A stretch of 64,000 nt of DNA from Paulownia fortunei. Lineage: Eukaryota; Streptophyta; Magnoliopsida; Lamiales; Paulowniaceae. The stretch is from NCBI GenBank assembly GCA_019321725.1, contig CM033120.1:8375694-8439693 (forward strand), given 5' to 3'. The notes under the pieces are model-generated. The model was not told the DNA's origin and did no database searches. It saw nothing but the letters and a program-made list of their open reading frames with translations. Positions 12,113 through 24,664 of the stretch are shown piece after piece; the stretch's first letter is position 1; each line of letters starts with the position of its first letter. A program made the translations under genes and the position numbers.

Positions 12113-12128
12113 AAGTGTGGGGGAGTTT
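12113..12128 (+). other. Internal duplicate of the polypurine tract
   Basis: The sequence aagtgtgggggagttt almost repeats the true PPT at 12881, which reads aagtgtgggggaattt. It lies about 770 bp upstream of it. Confidence 0.5.
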
Positions 12129-12880
12129 CTCTTAAAAAAAAGAAAAAAAAACAATAATAATAATAAAAAAAATTTGCAAAGTGCTACAAGTTGCAACTAA
12201 AAATGAGATGTTGCAAGATGAATAAGAGGGGTCCAATTCAATAACAATAGACTCCAGTGTGAAATTTGTGGAGTTGGAGAATTCTTTATCGATAAATTTT
12301 ATGTCTCTAATTCCATGAAGTTTTTAGAACATTTGTTGCATCCTATCCTTTTATTTCTTAGCTACATCACCACCCTTTGGCCCCATTACAACCTTTGTTG
12401 AAAACCTTTTGATTTCGTGTCGTGCTTTCAGTGTAGTGGAGATTTGCACCAAAGAAGAGCCTATGATGTTTAACTTTTCTGTTAGAGATTGGGTGATGGT
12501 TTTTGTAAGGTTTTATGAGAATTCACTTATTTGAATCATGCATAGTTTCATCACTATTGACATTAACTGTCCACACACACACTTGAGTATGATTATTGTG
12601 GAAATGTATTAATTTTTGAATGACTAAGAGTTAAACTCAACACTTGTTTGATTTTATTTCCATATTACTTTGTTGCTTCATGAGAATAAAAGTTGGAAGA
12701 TAGTTATTATAGGTGTTTGTAGGTATCACTGCTGGAAACCTTCATGAGACTACAACTCGTCCTCTATGGGCCACCTAGGGGTTTAAAGGCTTGTTGCATA
12801 TGTTAAATGCAATCGTGATTTCTTACGAAAGTGGATTAGTTTATGTTTGTTTTAAGCTTGCTCGAGGACAAGCAAGGGTT

Positions 12881-12895
12881 AAGTGTGGGGGAATT
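12881..12895 (+). other. Polypurine tract of the Athila-like element
   Basis: The purine-rich aagtgtgggggaa sits directly before the 3' LTR start at 12896 and is the plus-strand priming site by position. Confidence 0.8.
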
Positions 12896-14507
12896 TGATA
12901 ACTGCATATTTTGACATATTTTTATATCAAATCCTTTATACTTTTCTTGCTTTATTCTTATTAATATTATTGTTTTATTAATGTTTTGTGTTAGGGAATA
13001 AATGGAAGCATGTTTTCAAACTTGTGCAGTTTTTGTAATTTGAGCATAACTTCATGATCAAAAGCTCTATGGACCTGAAGCTTATTTTATTTGAAATCCA
13101 AGAGATAGAGGTACAAATTTTATGTTAGAAGCTCATCCCAATTCAGTCTTTATGATAGCAGAAAATTCGTCCAAGTAATTACACAAAATGGATCACCAAA
13201 ATTCGGATCAGAGTTCAGCCCAGTATTAACTTATTTTACCAATTCGGTTATATATCTTGAGCCCAAATTTATTTTAGTCTTAAATTAGGATATGTTATAT
13301 CGAAGAGGTAAATAAACAAGTTTGTTGAAGACAACATGGTGTGAAAATATGTCGAAATGGTAAAACCATAGGCTGTAATTTGCTGCTGATGTTACAGGGC
13401 GGCTCTTGGACATGACTCGGTAATTTGACCATATCTCCTTCATCTGATTGCCAAATTTGATAAAAGATATATGAAAATATATCAGCGCTGAAAGATCTAC
13501 AATTTTGATTTTTCACGTATCTTCAAAATCTGGTTGTATCGGACCAAAACATATAATTCAATTCAGTGGATGAGAAATTTGTGCAACAACTTACCAACTC
13601 TTGGCAACTAGCATACCACTTGATTAACCCCTCCATTATTTGTTTGGCCTCTAGCTTAATCCAAGTACTATAAATAGGCCATGTATTAAGCTTGTAAGAG
13701 GAGGGGGGTAGAGGGTTTCTTTAGACTAAGTTATCTAGTTTGTATGTTTTCTAGTATTGTAAGTTTTCTAGTAGTAATAGAAATGCATTCTCTAGTTTCT
13801 CTTATATTCTTAGTCTTTGTTACTTTTATTATGTCTTTCTAAACTTTATTTTGCTGAGGAAAAAAGGTGAATCTCTTGATGGAGGAAGAGAAATGGTTAT
13901 GAGGGTAGAAATTGTTTAAGTATGTTGTATTATTATTTTTATTTTTTATCTAAACCCTACTTATTTTGTGGTGATTCTTGATTGATGTATCTCCAATGGC
14001 ACAATAAATACTTGGGTTCATTTAGCTTATTGTACGGTTTTACCCCACCGACTGCTAATGTGAAACCTTGATTTGTTGTTGACGAAGGTGTACATAAATA
14101 CTTGATCCTATAAATAAGTGTTGGCATTAAGAGATAATTTGCAATAGTAAGACAATATCATGATTACCTTATTGCATGAGTTACTTGATAATATCTTCCC
14201 ATTGGAACCTTCATTATGTATGGATTCCAATTGTGGCAATTAATAGAGGTAAAAAGAATAAATAACCATTTCTCTATCCAAAACTCAAGAGTGGATCCCT
14301 AATCCTCAGTACTTTTATTACTTTAGTTTTTCTTTAGTTACATCATACATTAATTGTTCATATATTTTGATTCACATAAACTTCATCTTTTTAGAAATAT
14401 AAATTTGAATTCTTCAAACAACTTCCCTGTGGATCGACCTCGAACTCACGAGAAATTTATTACTTACTACAACCTGCACTTGGGTTTGCAACCTTAAAGT
14501 TGTAGCA
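12896..14507 (+). repeat. 3' LTR of Athila-like element 1
   Basis: The 1612-bp LTR starts TGATAACTGC and ends TTGTAGCA, followed by TAAGT. It carries the same TATA box (13668-13678) and an additional 17 bp near 13750 relative to the 5' LTR. Confidence 0.95.
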
Positions 14508-14512
14508 TAAGT

Positions 14513-15785
14513 GAAAATCTTTTTGCAATTACAATGCATGAACACAGTATGTATTGAAGCATTTATACTTAATATGTTGATGATATTTAAATTGATTGGT
14601 TGACAAGTATAGTACGTACCTTAAGAGTTTTATGATTCTTGAATCATGTTGAGAGCAAGATGACTTGCATTTCATAATGAACATACCATTCATGAGCATT
14701 CACATGTGCATGCACGGTATATGAGTATAGTTGAGGTTCTTGCGTGCACAATATGATTTGAGACATGATTTTAAGAAAGAAAATGTTTTAGTTGGACACT
14801 ACTAGTGTACTGAGGCATGCAAAGCATGCTTATGTGATATGTTGGGGCGCCGTGAGTGTTACTTCTCAGAGTATCATAGGGGTTGACAGGGGGTGTGCTT
14901 CTGGTGGTCACGAGAGGGTATACGACTTGATTGTACCCTTATTGACTCCACCAGTGGAAGACTTCTGGAGGATCACAGGGAAAGATAGGGAGTAGACTTC
15001 TGGTGATCCCAAGAGATGGCCCGTGGACTGAGTCAATTTGTTTATGGCCATATGATTATTGATATTGTTCAAAACTCTATATAGTGCATAGTAGGTAGGT
15101 CAAGGGCCCAATGATGGAAAATAATTTTGAATGAACTGTTTTTGTTCAGGAGTTTGCATTCCTGGCATGATTTCATAGAGATGCCTCACATATATGTTAG
15201 ATTATCTCTTTAACAGACATGATTTTCACTTACTGAGCGTTAGCTCACGTAGTTCATGAATTGTAAACATGGTAATATCTGAGAGTCTGAAACTTACTGG
15301 GCTGGTTGTTGGAGCTCCTACAGGCTTCTGAGGATCACTGTATATGGATGACCACCTGCTAGGTTGTGTTGTGGGTATATTCTAATTTTTATAATTATTA
15401 TTGTTATGTAAATTATTGTCTATATATAAAGGGTTACAAGATGCAAAATATCATTACTTCTTCCGAAAGTATAGGTTATTATTTTGATTTTTGAGTCTAT
15501 CGTATTATAACTTTGGGATGCCGTGTTCTATATAAATCTCAAAATTTTATAGTAAATAAGTTTGACAATAGCGTGACTATGATGGGTGTTGTGTTTTTTT
15601 TATATAAATGATAATTTTTCTATATACAGGGTTATATGGGAGAAAATATTTTTTTTGTTTCTCAAAGTGCTACAGTTGACAAAAAAACTAAATATATATA
15701 TATATATATACACATGCACACACATGTGCTGCATTATCAAAATTATTATTATATCAATATCTATATTTAGTGGTGGGGTGTTACA
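14513..15785 (+). repeat. Diverged Ty3/gypsy-type LTR, second part
   Basis: This is the continuation of the repeat at 641-2564 beyond the Athila-like insertion. The join is supported because a minus-strand homologue (about 32900-34637) runs uninterrupted across the equivalent point. It ends in GGGGTGTTACA, a typical gypsy LTR terminus. Two related blocks, cttctggtggtcacgagag (14900-14918) and cttctggtgatcccaagag (14998-15016), form a local imperfect repeat. No primer binding site follows, so this is a solo or truncated LTR. Confidence 0.5.
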
Positions 15786-15792
15786 AGTCTTT

Positions 15793-16225
15793 TGTGATGG
15801 GTATAATATTAACTAGACCCAATTACTTATTTGTAATATCGTGTAACTAGGCCCAATAATGGGTTAAGCTAGATAAAAAAAGGTTAGCCCAATCCAATGG
15901 GCCTCAGGCTTTAAGAGCATATGTACCCTACCATACCATAGGCTTTAAGAGCACATGTACCCTACCATACCAGATCATCAACTTATTTGAACACTTATAA
16001 ATACCTTTTAAATTCTTATTTGTAGGTATATCATTATCATTTGATATTTTATAGCATTATGTTTTTTTCCCTCACTTATCTTTAATCTTGTTTTGACTTG
16101 AGTATCAAAAGATTTTCATCGAGACAACCCCCGATGCCCTAACAACTTAATGTGATGTAGGCAAGGACTCACTCAGAAGTTAATCCAGTGGGAGAAGTTT
16201 GGAGATTTGAAGTTATTCGATATCA
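15793..16225 (+). repeat. 5' LTR remnant of the Tat-like element
   Basis: This segment precedes a degraded Tat-type primer site and gag. A TATA-like 'cacttataaatacc' lies at about 15994. It contains a 34-bp tandem duplication (15906-15939 and 15940-15973) starting aggctttaagagca. The start is uncertain; the end CA at 16225 precedes the primer site. Confidence 0.45.
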
Positions 16226-16228
16226 TTT

Positions 16229-16246
16229 TGGCATCGTCTATGAAAA
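16229..16246 (+). other. Degraded Tat-type primer binding site
   Basis: The sequence tggcatcgtctatgaaaa resembles the Tat-lineage consensus tggcgccgtctgtgggaa, with differences mostly at CpG positions. It is followed 29 bases later by the gag start. Confidence 0.5.
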
Positions 16247-16274
16247 CCTCCTATCTGAACATTGAGAATAAAAA

Positions 16275-17213
16275 ATGACGACTAGATCCAAAGCCATGAG
16301 AGAAGCTAACGCATAGAACGTTCCTCATCACGGGAAAAAAGTCAACGACAATGGAGTGGATCAATACCAGCAAGCACTTCCCTAACATGATCCTTCACCA
16401 CCACATGAAAAAGGACCAGCCCAACCCACGATCCTGCAATTCACCCAAGAGGCCTTGCGAGCACTGATTGAGAACACGTTAGCAAGAGTTATAGCGATTG
16501 GTGCCACAATATGCCAAGAATCACCAACCAAGTGGTGAGCCCTTTCAGTCCTCATTGATGTCGAGATTCAACCCCAACTCCTAAGAGAATTGAGCCAAGA
16601 TATGAAGGACAAAGGTATGGATAAGGGAATATTTATGAGGATGAGAGTAGTCAGGCATTGCTCCCCAAAGAGAATTTAAAGCACAAAGAAGCCATAGAAA
16701 GAGCGTATGCAATCCCACCTTCAAATAGGAGCATAAGGGCACATGGAAGAGTATTTACCCTTTGTAGGGTGCCACCCAAGCACAACCCTTTCTCTCTTAC
16801 TATCTTGGCTGAAGCACTTCCTATAGGATTCAAGGTCTCGAACCTCCTAGAATTTGATGGAATCGAAGATCCCTAAGAATATCTCGACAAGTTCTATGCC
16901 AAGATGGATTTGTATGATTTAAGTGAGGCCTCTTAATGCAAGAACTTTCATAATACCCTATCCAAGCGAGCATTATATTGGTTCAACCAATTGCCAACTT
17001 GTACCATTACCAGCCTTGAGCAATTGACCCAATGATTCTTGTATTAATTCTCCATACTTAAAAAAAAACCCAAGATGACTGCATACTTGTTCACTATGGC
17101 TCAAAAGGAGGGAAAACCTCTTCGAAAGTATGTTTGTCACTTCGTGGAAATAGTGTATAAGGCGCCTCATGTAAATCATGAATTGTTATCCAGCATAATG
17201 CAACAGAACCTTC
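16275..17213 (+). pseudogene. Tat-like gag, N-terminal part
   Basis: The ATG at 16275 begins MTTRSKAMREANA and is soon broken by TAG. A recognisable capsid core follows: FDGIEDP-EYLDKFYAKMDLY at about 16852-16916 and ALYWFNQLPTCTITSLEQL at about 16972-17030. These match Tat-lineage Gag, with multiple stops. The frame runs into the insertion point CCTTC at 17209-17213 and continues at 19345. Confidence 0.75.
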
Positions 17214-19344
17214 TATTAGAGTAGTACCCAGCGAGCCAATTGGATTGGTTGTCTTATCAATTAATAACAATCCTCATCTTAAATTCTCTTTATTAGAATT
17301 AGATGAAGTCTCTAGATCACATATGGCTACATGATATGGTTGCGTATAGGACATGATCATGGAACATGCCTCTATGACCATGATCTTGAAAATGTTCCAA
17401 GTCGATGGCTTCTTGATATGGGACATCGACTAACCCATTAAGACTTGCACATATGATGCAGGCTGGCAAGTAGGGTTCCTCATTCCATAGATACAAATGT
17501 TGTGACACTAGTTTATGTATGCAGGTGTTTGTAGGAAAATAAGTACACTGAACTACCTCATCGGAAATTCCCAAGAAAATATGATTGTCAAATGGGAAGT
17601 TCCCATTGTTATGATAATGCATAATATAGTCCTTTAATTTAAGGTACCACTGTAATCTCTTACTCGATATGGTGTACTTTAATTTGTCATTTGATTGTTG
17701 GCCAATCACAAAAGGGGTATTTTGGGTGTATCATCCTTATTTATGGAGGTTAATGAGTGGCCAACAGAGGATCCATCACCTATCTAGTAGAATGGATGAA
17801 TTTTATATGATTTCCATTGTACTTGATTCTGAAATCCATGGCCACAATTGGGATGAGTAATTAGGAAATGAATTTTAACATCAACGAATCATAGTACTAG
17901 GAATGGTTTCATAGAAAACTCAGCTATTAGGGTTTTGACTCATAATCCGCATCCTATGCTCAATCAGGATATTACATGGTAGAAAGATCAGACTTGCACG
18001 ATATTCATAATCAAAAAGGTTCTCCCTTTCACCTATGTATAGCTCTTCATGGTGTGTTGCTAAACACTAATCATAATTGGTGAGGTTCTTGAAATTAATG
18101 GGTTAATTTCAAGAAGATTAATTAATTAATTAATTAATCAAAATAATTAAAGTTCTAATTATTCAATATAGTCGCAAGTATTGGCCACATACAAACTCGG
18201 ACAAGTCCATTTCTTGCCTAAGAAATTATATAAGAGTTGGATTAATTTAATTAATATGATTAATTAAATGAGACTTAATTAATTAAAGTGTTGATTTAAT
18301 TTAATTAATTAATTAACTCAATTGGATTAGGCATCCCATGTTGGAATAAAAAATTAATTGATAGGATCAATTAATTATAATGAGCCCATTTAATTCATGG
18401 GATGAATTAATTTTAATTGATTGAATCAATTAAATTGAACTTAATTAATTAATTGGGTCTAGGTCCTTTAGGTGTGAGCTTGTAGGAAGCCAATTAGGAA
18501 TTAAATAGATATTTAATTCCTAATTAAATTAAGGTTGAAGTCTTTTACTTGCTTTGGAAGACTCGTATTGTAGCGATGAAGTATCTTTATATGATAAGGA
18601 GACTTACCTTTTATGAACACTAGATGTGAACACAAGGAAAGTTAAATAAGGAATAAGTATTATTGTATGACAAGAAGACTTACCTTGTGTGAATATTAGG
18701 TGTGAACACAAGGAAGTTGGATAAGGAAAAGATTCTACATATATGGGATTTGGAAGGGATATTTATTTCACCTCATAGTCGAAGATTAAGAGACTTTTTC
18801 TCCACCTTCTTAGACATTTTAGCATTATTGGCTGCAAAATTCGTGCTCCAACCCAGACCTTCCCTCTTGATGAAGAAAGTTGCTTCTTCTTGCAAGAAAA
18901 AATCGACTTATTTCCTTCTCCAAAAACTGCCACATTCTTCCCTACTCTATATTGTTTTGATTCTTAGTTTCATATATTGAATATAGAATCAAAACAAGCA
19001 CCTAAAACACTTATTATTCTTATTCCAAATCATAAAAACTAATTCTTAGGTTAGAATTATCGAGTCAAAATCCTACTAGCATAGGAACAACTGCGAGTGG
19101 GCATCTGAGGTGTGGATATGCTTAAAAGGGTAACGCTTGGACTCTAAATTTGAATCATCATAGAGAGAACAATTTGGATCGTTGCACTCATCGTTTCCAA
19201 TTGAAAGAAAATCAAGTAAAAATTTCTGAAACTTTCATGCTATAAGTATTAAGGATTCATCTATTTACCTACGATGTATTGTTAGTTTTCATGTTATAAA
19301 AAAAAATTCCACTGCTCTTGAAACCACATAAACCTAACACCTTC
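17209..19344 (+). repeat. Solo copia LTR with 5-bp target duplication
   Basis: A 2126-bp LTR (17214-19339) is flanked by CCTTC on both sides. It is related to, but diverged from, the 2234-bp copia LTR at 21500. Both share the 'gatcatggaacatgcctct' block, the 'gatatgggacatc'/'agatgggacatc' block and an attaatta-rich centre (here 18110-18460). The start reads TATTAG instead of TGTTAG. No internal copia sequence remains, so it arose by LTR-LTR recombination. Confidence 0.85.
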
Positions 19345-19800
19345 GGCATAGAAGGTTCAAGATGAGCATCGCATGGAAACCCCCTAATACTCCAAAGAAC
19401 TATTAGTTCGAGCAGAGAAATACATTTGTATTGGGGAAACTACCGGCATGAGTTTAGTCGAGAAAAGAAAATATAAGGAGAAAAAATGAAATGAAGAAAA
19501 AAAGAAGGAAGAGAGGCAGCATTTGCTTCTTTCAAGCTATAATCATTACGCACCTCTTAACGAAATAATAATAGAAGTATTGGTAGTCGCCAAACAATAT
19601 GGACTAATTCAACTGCCAAGATAAATGAAGGAAAATTCTAAGAGTATAATATACAAATATTATCATTTTCATCGAGATCGAGGGCACACTATCGAAGAGT
19701 ATCACTATTTGAAAAATGAGATTAGAAAGTTGATTCGCAAATGATACTTGACTGAATTAGTAGATAAGCAATCTAAGGACCACTGTAGAGATTCTAGTCT
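19345..19800 (+). pseudogene. Tat-like gag, C-terminal part
   Basis: The frame resumes after the solo LTR with RRFKMSIAWKPPNTPKNY, matching the segment after the Tat capsid. At about 19655-19750 it encodes a YYHFHRDRGHTIEEYHYLK stretch, the Cys/His-rich element of Tat Gag (normally YCxFHxDHGHxTEDC) with both expected Cys positions replaced. Several stops interrupt it. Confidence 0.7.
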
Positions 19801-20034
19801 ATCTACTGCACTGAGACTGCAAAATTAAGTTCAACCAAGTAGGAGTAGAAGGAAGACTCTTGACGATTACAGTCCTCTGACGGTGGTGATATGTGTTCTT
19901 TGGTGACTGGCAAGTGAGGATTCTCATAATGCGAGGAAGGCATTACTTCAATTTGCAAGAGGAGTACACCAATAATTTGGGCATTCAGTAGGGTAGGTAT
20001 ATCAGGTCTAAACTCCAATTGAGGAAATTTTGTT
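19801..20034. other. Unrecognised Tat linker region
   Basis: The segment lies between Tat-like gag and protease. No conserved motif is visible, and it probably is decayed spacer coding sequence. Confidence 0.4.
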
Positions 20035-20500
20035 CAATGAAGTAGACTTAGATGAACGAAGGGAATCGCACAATGATGTTTTGGTTATGTCAGCCACTTT
20101 ATCTAACTTCTGGGTCAAAAGATTCTATGAACAGTCAAAGTTCTGTGGACATCCTCTTCTATGATACATTCGTGTAACTTGGGATCGATAATTCCTAGCT
20201 CAACAAAGTAAACACATCCCTTACTTGCTTCAGCAGACAGATAGTGGAAGTATTGGAAAAAAATCATTCTCCCATTATCATTACGGTATTACTCCAAGAG
20301 AGTGATGAAGATGCTGAAATTCTTGGTGGTCAAAGGCCCCTTCCGCTTACAATATGATACTAGGAAGGCCAAGTTTAACCTCTTTTGAGCAGTTGTCTCC
20401 ATATATCATATGAAGGTGAAATTTCCCACTCTAGATGGAATAGGAGAATTTATTAGTGACAAAAGGATGGCGAGGAAGTGTATGCCACTACCCTACATAA
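20035..20500 (+). pseudogene. Tat-like aspartic protease remnant
   Basis: Fragments in shifting frames match Tat protease: HNDVLVMSATLSNFWVKR near 20070, then KAPSAYNMILGRPSL near 20333-20375, then a MKVKFPTLDGIGEF segment near 20411. The active-site DNGSS-type block is unrecognisable. Stops and frameshifts make it non-functional. Confidence 0.65.
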
Positions 20501-20598
20501 AAACTCGAAAAGTTGAAATGCAAAAGAGTTAATACCCCAACACAAAGCAAATGCAAGAATAAAGTTATCATTTCTTAGATGACGAAGCTGTAAATAAG

Positions 20599-21494
20599 AT
20601 GCCACCAGAGACTCGCAAAATGAAGTTTAACGATGCGAGTTTGGAGGCAGTGGAAGAGCTCAAAGTAGTGGAGTTAGTCTTAGAAGACCTTACGAAGACA
20701 ACGAGGATCAACTTTGACCTCGAACCATCTATTAAGGAAAGCTTAATTGCTTTTCTTCGAGGAAATGAGAAAGTTTTTGCATAGGAAGTTTTCTATTCAC
20801 CACCTCAATGTGGACCTAAATATGAAGCTAGTAAAACAAAAGAAGATGGCAATCAAACCTAATAGAAGCAAACACATTAAAGAGAAAGTAGACAATTGTT
20901 GGTAGTAAAGTACGTACGACCAGTACCTTACCAATGCTTGTCCTGGTTCCAAAGTCTAGAGGAAGGTGGCAATTGTGCATAAACTTTATGGACCTAAATA
21001 AGTTATGCTTAAAAGATCCATTTTTGCTTCCTCAAATAGACTTTTTAGTAATTCGACCTCGGGCTGTGAATTACTTAGTTTTCTTGATGCATATTAAGAA
21101 TATAACCAAATTCAGATGGCACCCAAGGACCAAGAAAGACGAGTTTTGTGATTGATCAAGGTATCTATTATTATAATGTAATGCCTTTTGGACTGAAAAA
21201 TGTTGGCACCATCTACCAGAGGCTAGTTAACAACATGTCCCAAGATCAGATTGGTTGAAACATAGAAGTATATATTGATGATATATTAGTAAAAAATAGT
21301 TGAAAGCAAGACCATGTAAGAGATTTAAGAGAGTGTTGAATATATTCATTTCAAGGTCGGAACATAAAGGGCTACCTTTGTTTAAGGTCTCACGAGAAGG
21401 AAAAATCTTTGAATAGACGAGGGTGTGTAAGTAAGCCTTCAAGGAGTTGAAGAGATATTTAGTTCTCATCTCTTGATGAAGCCTAACATGGGAC
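20599..21494 (+). pseudogene. Tat-like reverse transcriptase remnant
   Basis: A linker frame (20599-20784) is followed by an RT core: GRWQLCINFMDLNKLCLKDPF at about 20954 and a catalytic YIDD at 21271-21282 followed by ILVKNS. The LDAYSGYNQI motif region near 21080-21120 is degraded. The domain ends GQT at the AGACT target site of the copia insertion, and similarity resumes as LFIYLA after 31282. Confidence 0.75.
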
Positions 21495-21499
21495 AGACT

Positions 21500-22965
21500 T
21501 GTTAGAGTAGGATGCCCAACGCCCCAATTAGATTGGGTGTATTATACTCTTTTACTTTTATAAAAACAATCTTATTGGAAATCATATTAATAAAAAAGTA
21601 TTTTCTTTATCTTATATCTTGCATTTTTTTTATTTCTGCACATTAGATAAAGTCCTTAGACCAAATTTAGCTACGGGGCATGGTCGCGTATATGATGGTG
21701 ATCATGGAACATGCCTCTAAGGCTTTGGTCTTAAATAAATTCCGAGTCGAGAGTTTTTTGAGATGGGACATCAAATAGCTCATTAAGACTCATATATATA
21801 ATGCATGCTCGTGAGATGAGGATGTCATATTCCATTGGCATTAGCGTAGAGACATAAGTGCATGTATGTGGGTACTTGTTAGGGAACAAGTACACCGAAT
21901 ATGGCCCGCAAGAAAATTCTTAGTTGGAGGCTTTGCCCGTCGAAATAAGAATTTCTATGTTGCGATAGTACACGACTAGTCCTCAGACTTGAGGCAAGAT
22001 GGTAGCCTTGTGTGCATCCTGCAACACTTTAATATATCTTCTGATTGCTTGACAATCACAAAGGAGGTATGTTGGGTGTTGCACTGGTGTGCATGGAGGT
22101 TTGTCAGTGTCCAACATAGAATTCGATACTTGTCTTTTTAAACAAGGGAATCTCCTGTGTTTTCATAATTCATGATTCAAAGACCTTGACCAAAGCAGTA
22201 TAAATTGTGATTCATCAAGAATCATTGTAACTTGAAATGGGATCACAGTTATTGAATCATTTAGGGTTTCGACTTATAATCCATGCCTTAGATTCAATCA
22301 AGAGATTAGCTGTCGAAAGAACCGTACATTTATGGTACTCGCAACTGAAATAGGTTTACTCGCTATTTCACCTAAGACTAGTTTGTCATGATTACTTGCT
22401 AGGTGTTTTCATAGATAGCGAGGTTCTTGAAATTAAGAAGTTGATTCCAAGCGGATTAATTAATTAGATTAATTAATTGGAATAATTGTTATTCATAAAT
22501 TGCAAATGTTGCAAACCCACTACTAGCTTAGTAGTGAACCTAAGAGGGTCGCACATCTTTATGGAAAGTAACATTTCTAATTTTAGATTTTATCCAATGG
22601 TTGGAAATTAATTAATTAATACTGATCAATTAATTAAGGGTTCTATTTAATTTAATAGTTAAATTAAATTATTCAATTAAGTAATTGGATTATTTAATTG
22701 GACCTAATTTGATTAGGAAGCCCAATTGGAGTAAATTAAATTAATTAATTGGATTGATTAAATTGGGATTGAATCAATTGAATTGATTTGGGGATTTTTG
22801 AGTCCAAGCCCAAAATAAATGTGGATCACTTAAGAAGTCCACTAAAGTATGAAGAGAATAAATTAAATAAATATGATTTATTTAAATTAATATATTTATA
22901 GATAAATAAATATAGTGACCAATTTTATGGGATAAAATAGGCCACTAAGATTTAATATAATTATA

Positions 22966-23006
<41 letters not shown>

Positions 23007-23733
23007 ATGACATATATATCTATCTTGATATTATTTGAAGAGTTTAAATTAATATCAACAATGTATGTAGATAATTTTAATGATTAATGTAGTCTCAAAT
23101 TAGTCCACATACAATAGGAGAGAGAAAAGAGAAGAGTTTTTGGAAGATTTGGAATCCTTCCAAGATAAGGTTTTGAAGTAGTTCAAAATTAAAAAACTTT
23201 CCAAGAGTTGGAAAAGGATTAAAATTTTCAGCCCTATATATATGAGGGATGAAAATTACATAATTAATTCAAAAATTTTGAGCAAAAATATTTTGTTTAA
23301 AGTCTTTTAGTTTTACTCTCCAAGAAAAAGAAAATCAGTTTCTTGTTATTCTATTCATATTATTGTTTCAAGAACTTAAAGAATCAATCTTTATTGTTCT
23401 TGAAAATATACTCCGATTCTAGATTAGTAAACAATTAAAAGGATACTAGTGAATCATTTTGATTGGTGTTGCTTTTCGTATCGTGGACCTGATAGAGGTG
23501 AGACACTTAGATCCCTGCGAGTTCTGATAGTCCAGGATAAGCAATTGATTGCTTCATTCCTTACAACAACCGGAGTACACAAAAGGTATAATTCAATTTT
23601 ATATTTATTTATATATTCACTTGAATAAGCACGATCGTTAAAATCGCTTTCGAATCAAAAGGGTTAAATTTATGTTTGATAAAAATTTTAATTTTCCGCT
23701 GCGTATACCCCTGCGATTATAGCGAACCCAACA
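21500..23733 (+). repeat. 5' LTR of the copia element
   Basis: This 2234-bp LTR contains attaatta-rich segments, a (TA)n run at about 22967-23003 and a TATA-like tatatatatgaggg at about 23235-23248. It is twice as long as the 3' LTR of the same element. Confidence 0.93.
22967..23003. repeat. (TA)n microsatellite
   Basis: An uninterrupted TA run within the copia 5' LTR. The matching run in the 3' LTR (about 30519-30540) is shorter. Confidence 0.85.
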
Positions 23734-23734
23734 G

Positions 23735-23747
23735 TGGTATCAGAGCC
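23735..23747 (+). other. Copia primer binding site, tRNA-Met type
   Basis: The sequence tggtatcagagcc follows the LTR end after one base and matches the usual plant copia initiator tRNA-Met site. Confidence 0.88.
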
Positions 23748-23904
23748 ACGATTTCGCTTATTTAGTGAATTTCGGATTTATGAATACATATTTTTAAATT
23801 GTTTAAATTCATGTTAATTATGTAAAATTTGATTTTGCATATTTTTAGAAATTTTTAATTGGAATAATTTTAATTGCTTATTTAAATTGTTTAAATATGA
23901 AAAA

Positions 23905-24075
23905 AAAAATCACCGGCGTCGGGTGTCAGACACCCGACGGCTGCGCGCGCAGGCACCCGGCAGCGGGCACCGGCGCGCCCGTCACCCGACAGCGGGCAGT
24001 GGGCACCCTGCAGCGGGCACCCAGTGCGCGCCCGACGGGCAATAGTGGTGCTGCTCGTCGTGTCGTTCCGGGTCC
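23905..24075 (+). other. GC-rich island in the copia leader
   Basis: About 170 bases of very high GC lie in otherwise AT-rich DNA between the primer site and gag. Three exact copies of cagcgggca occur at 23961, 23990 and 24011, with further gggcacc and acccg variants. An open frame across it is low-complexity Arg/Gly/Pro/Ala and I do not regard it as a gene. It could form structured leader RNA or reflect an expanded repeat. Confidence 0.7.
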
Positions 24076-24664
24076 ATTTTTTTTTATATTTTGGAATATT
24101 AAAATTAAATATTAATTTTAATTATTTCTGAAAAATTATTTTTCAAAAGAAAAATTGTTTTTCAAACAATTAAAAATTATACCAAGTTAAAAGAAAAATT
24201 GTGTTTAACAATTTGGTAAATTTACATATTTTGATAATTACATATGATGTTAATTATGAGCATGTATGGGATGATCATGAGCCATTGGACCAATGTGATT
24301 GATTTTATTTAATATTTTTGGATTTTAAAATGGGGTATACGAGCCTCTTATTTCATTTATGTAAGTTATTTTATTTTCTGTAAAGAGAGTAGAATAGATG
24401 GTAAGGTTTTTCTTTTTCTTTGGAAGACGAAGGAGAATAAAAAAGAAGGCCCATGTTTGTATGGGATACAATTATGTAATAGAATAGGTTCTATTCCATT
24501 TCATTACACTTAGACTGACCTTAGATTCATTTTTAGCTCAAATGGACCGCATAGGACTGGTTCATGATCATCCATTTATTTAAGTATGTATTAGATGCAT
24601 GCTTAGGATTTTATTTAATGCTTTTATACTTGAGGAATGATATTATGATGTCATGCATTAAATA

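Larger units (their letters stand above)
11170..12880 (+). other. Non-coding 3' region of the Athila-like element
   Basis: This long AT-rich segment lies between the LOG-like copy and the 3' LTR and has no coding similarity. It includes 'gacattggggacaatgtc' followed by a G-rich purine tract at 11303-11315, a block I know as common downstream of integrase in plant gypsy elements. It also holds a second PPT-like tract at 12113-12128 and runs of short A/T repeats (about 11365-11390 and 12140-12170). Confidence 0.7.
2560..14512 (+). mobile_element. Athila-like Ty3/gypsy LTR retrotransposon, full length but defective
   Basis: The element spans 2565-14507 and is flanked by a perfect 5-bp target duplication, TAAGT (2560-2564 and 14508-14512). 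It has two LTRs of about 1.6 kb, a primer binding site matching the 3' end of plant tRNA-Asp, and gag, protease, RT, RNase H and integrase in gypsy order. Between integrase and the 3' LTR it holds an unassigned ORF and a LOG-like gene copy. The tRNA-Asp primer, the DLGAS protease and the extra region after integrase fit the Athila lineage. Over about 500 bp compared by eye the LTRs differ at roughly 20 sites (about 4%). Every coding domain is broken by stops or frameshifts, many of them CAA/CAG/TGG changed to stop codons. Confidence 0.93.

Noticed and set aside
23897..24115. A 72-codon open frame over the GC-rich island
   Set aside because: Low-complexity Arg/Gly/Ala/Pro composition follows from GC-rich repeats. 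It lies in a copia leader and has no recognisable domain.
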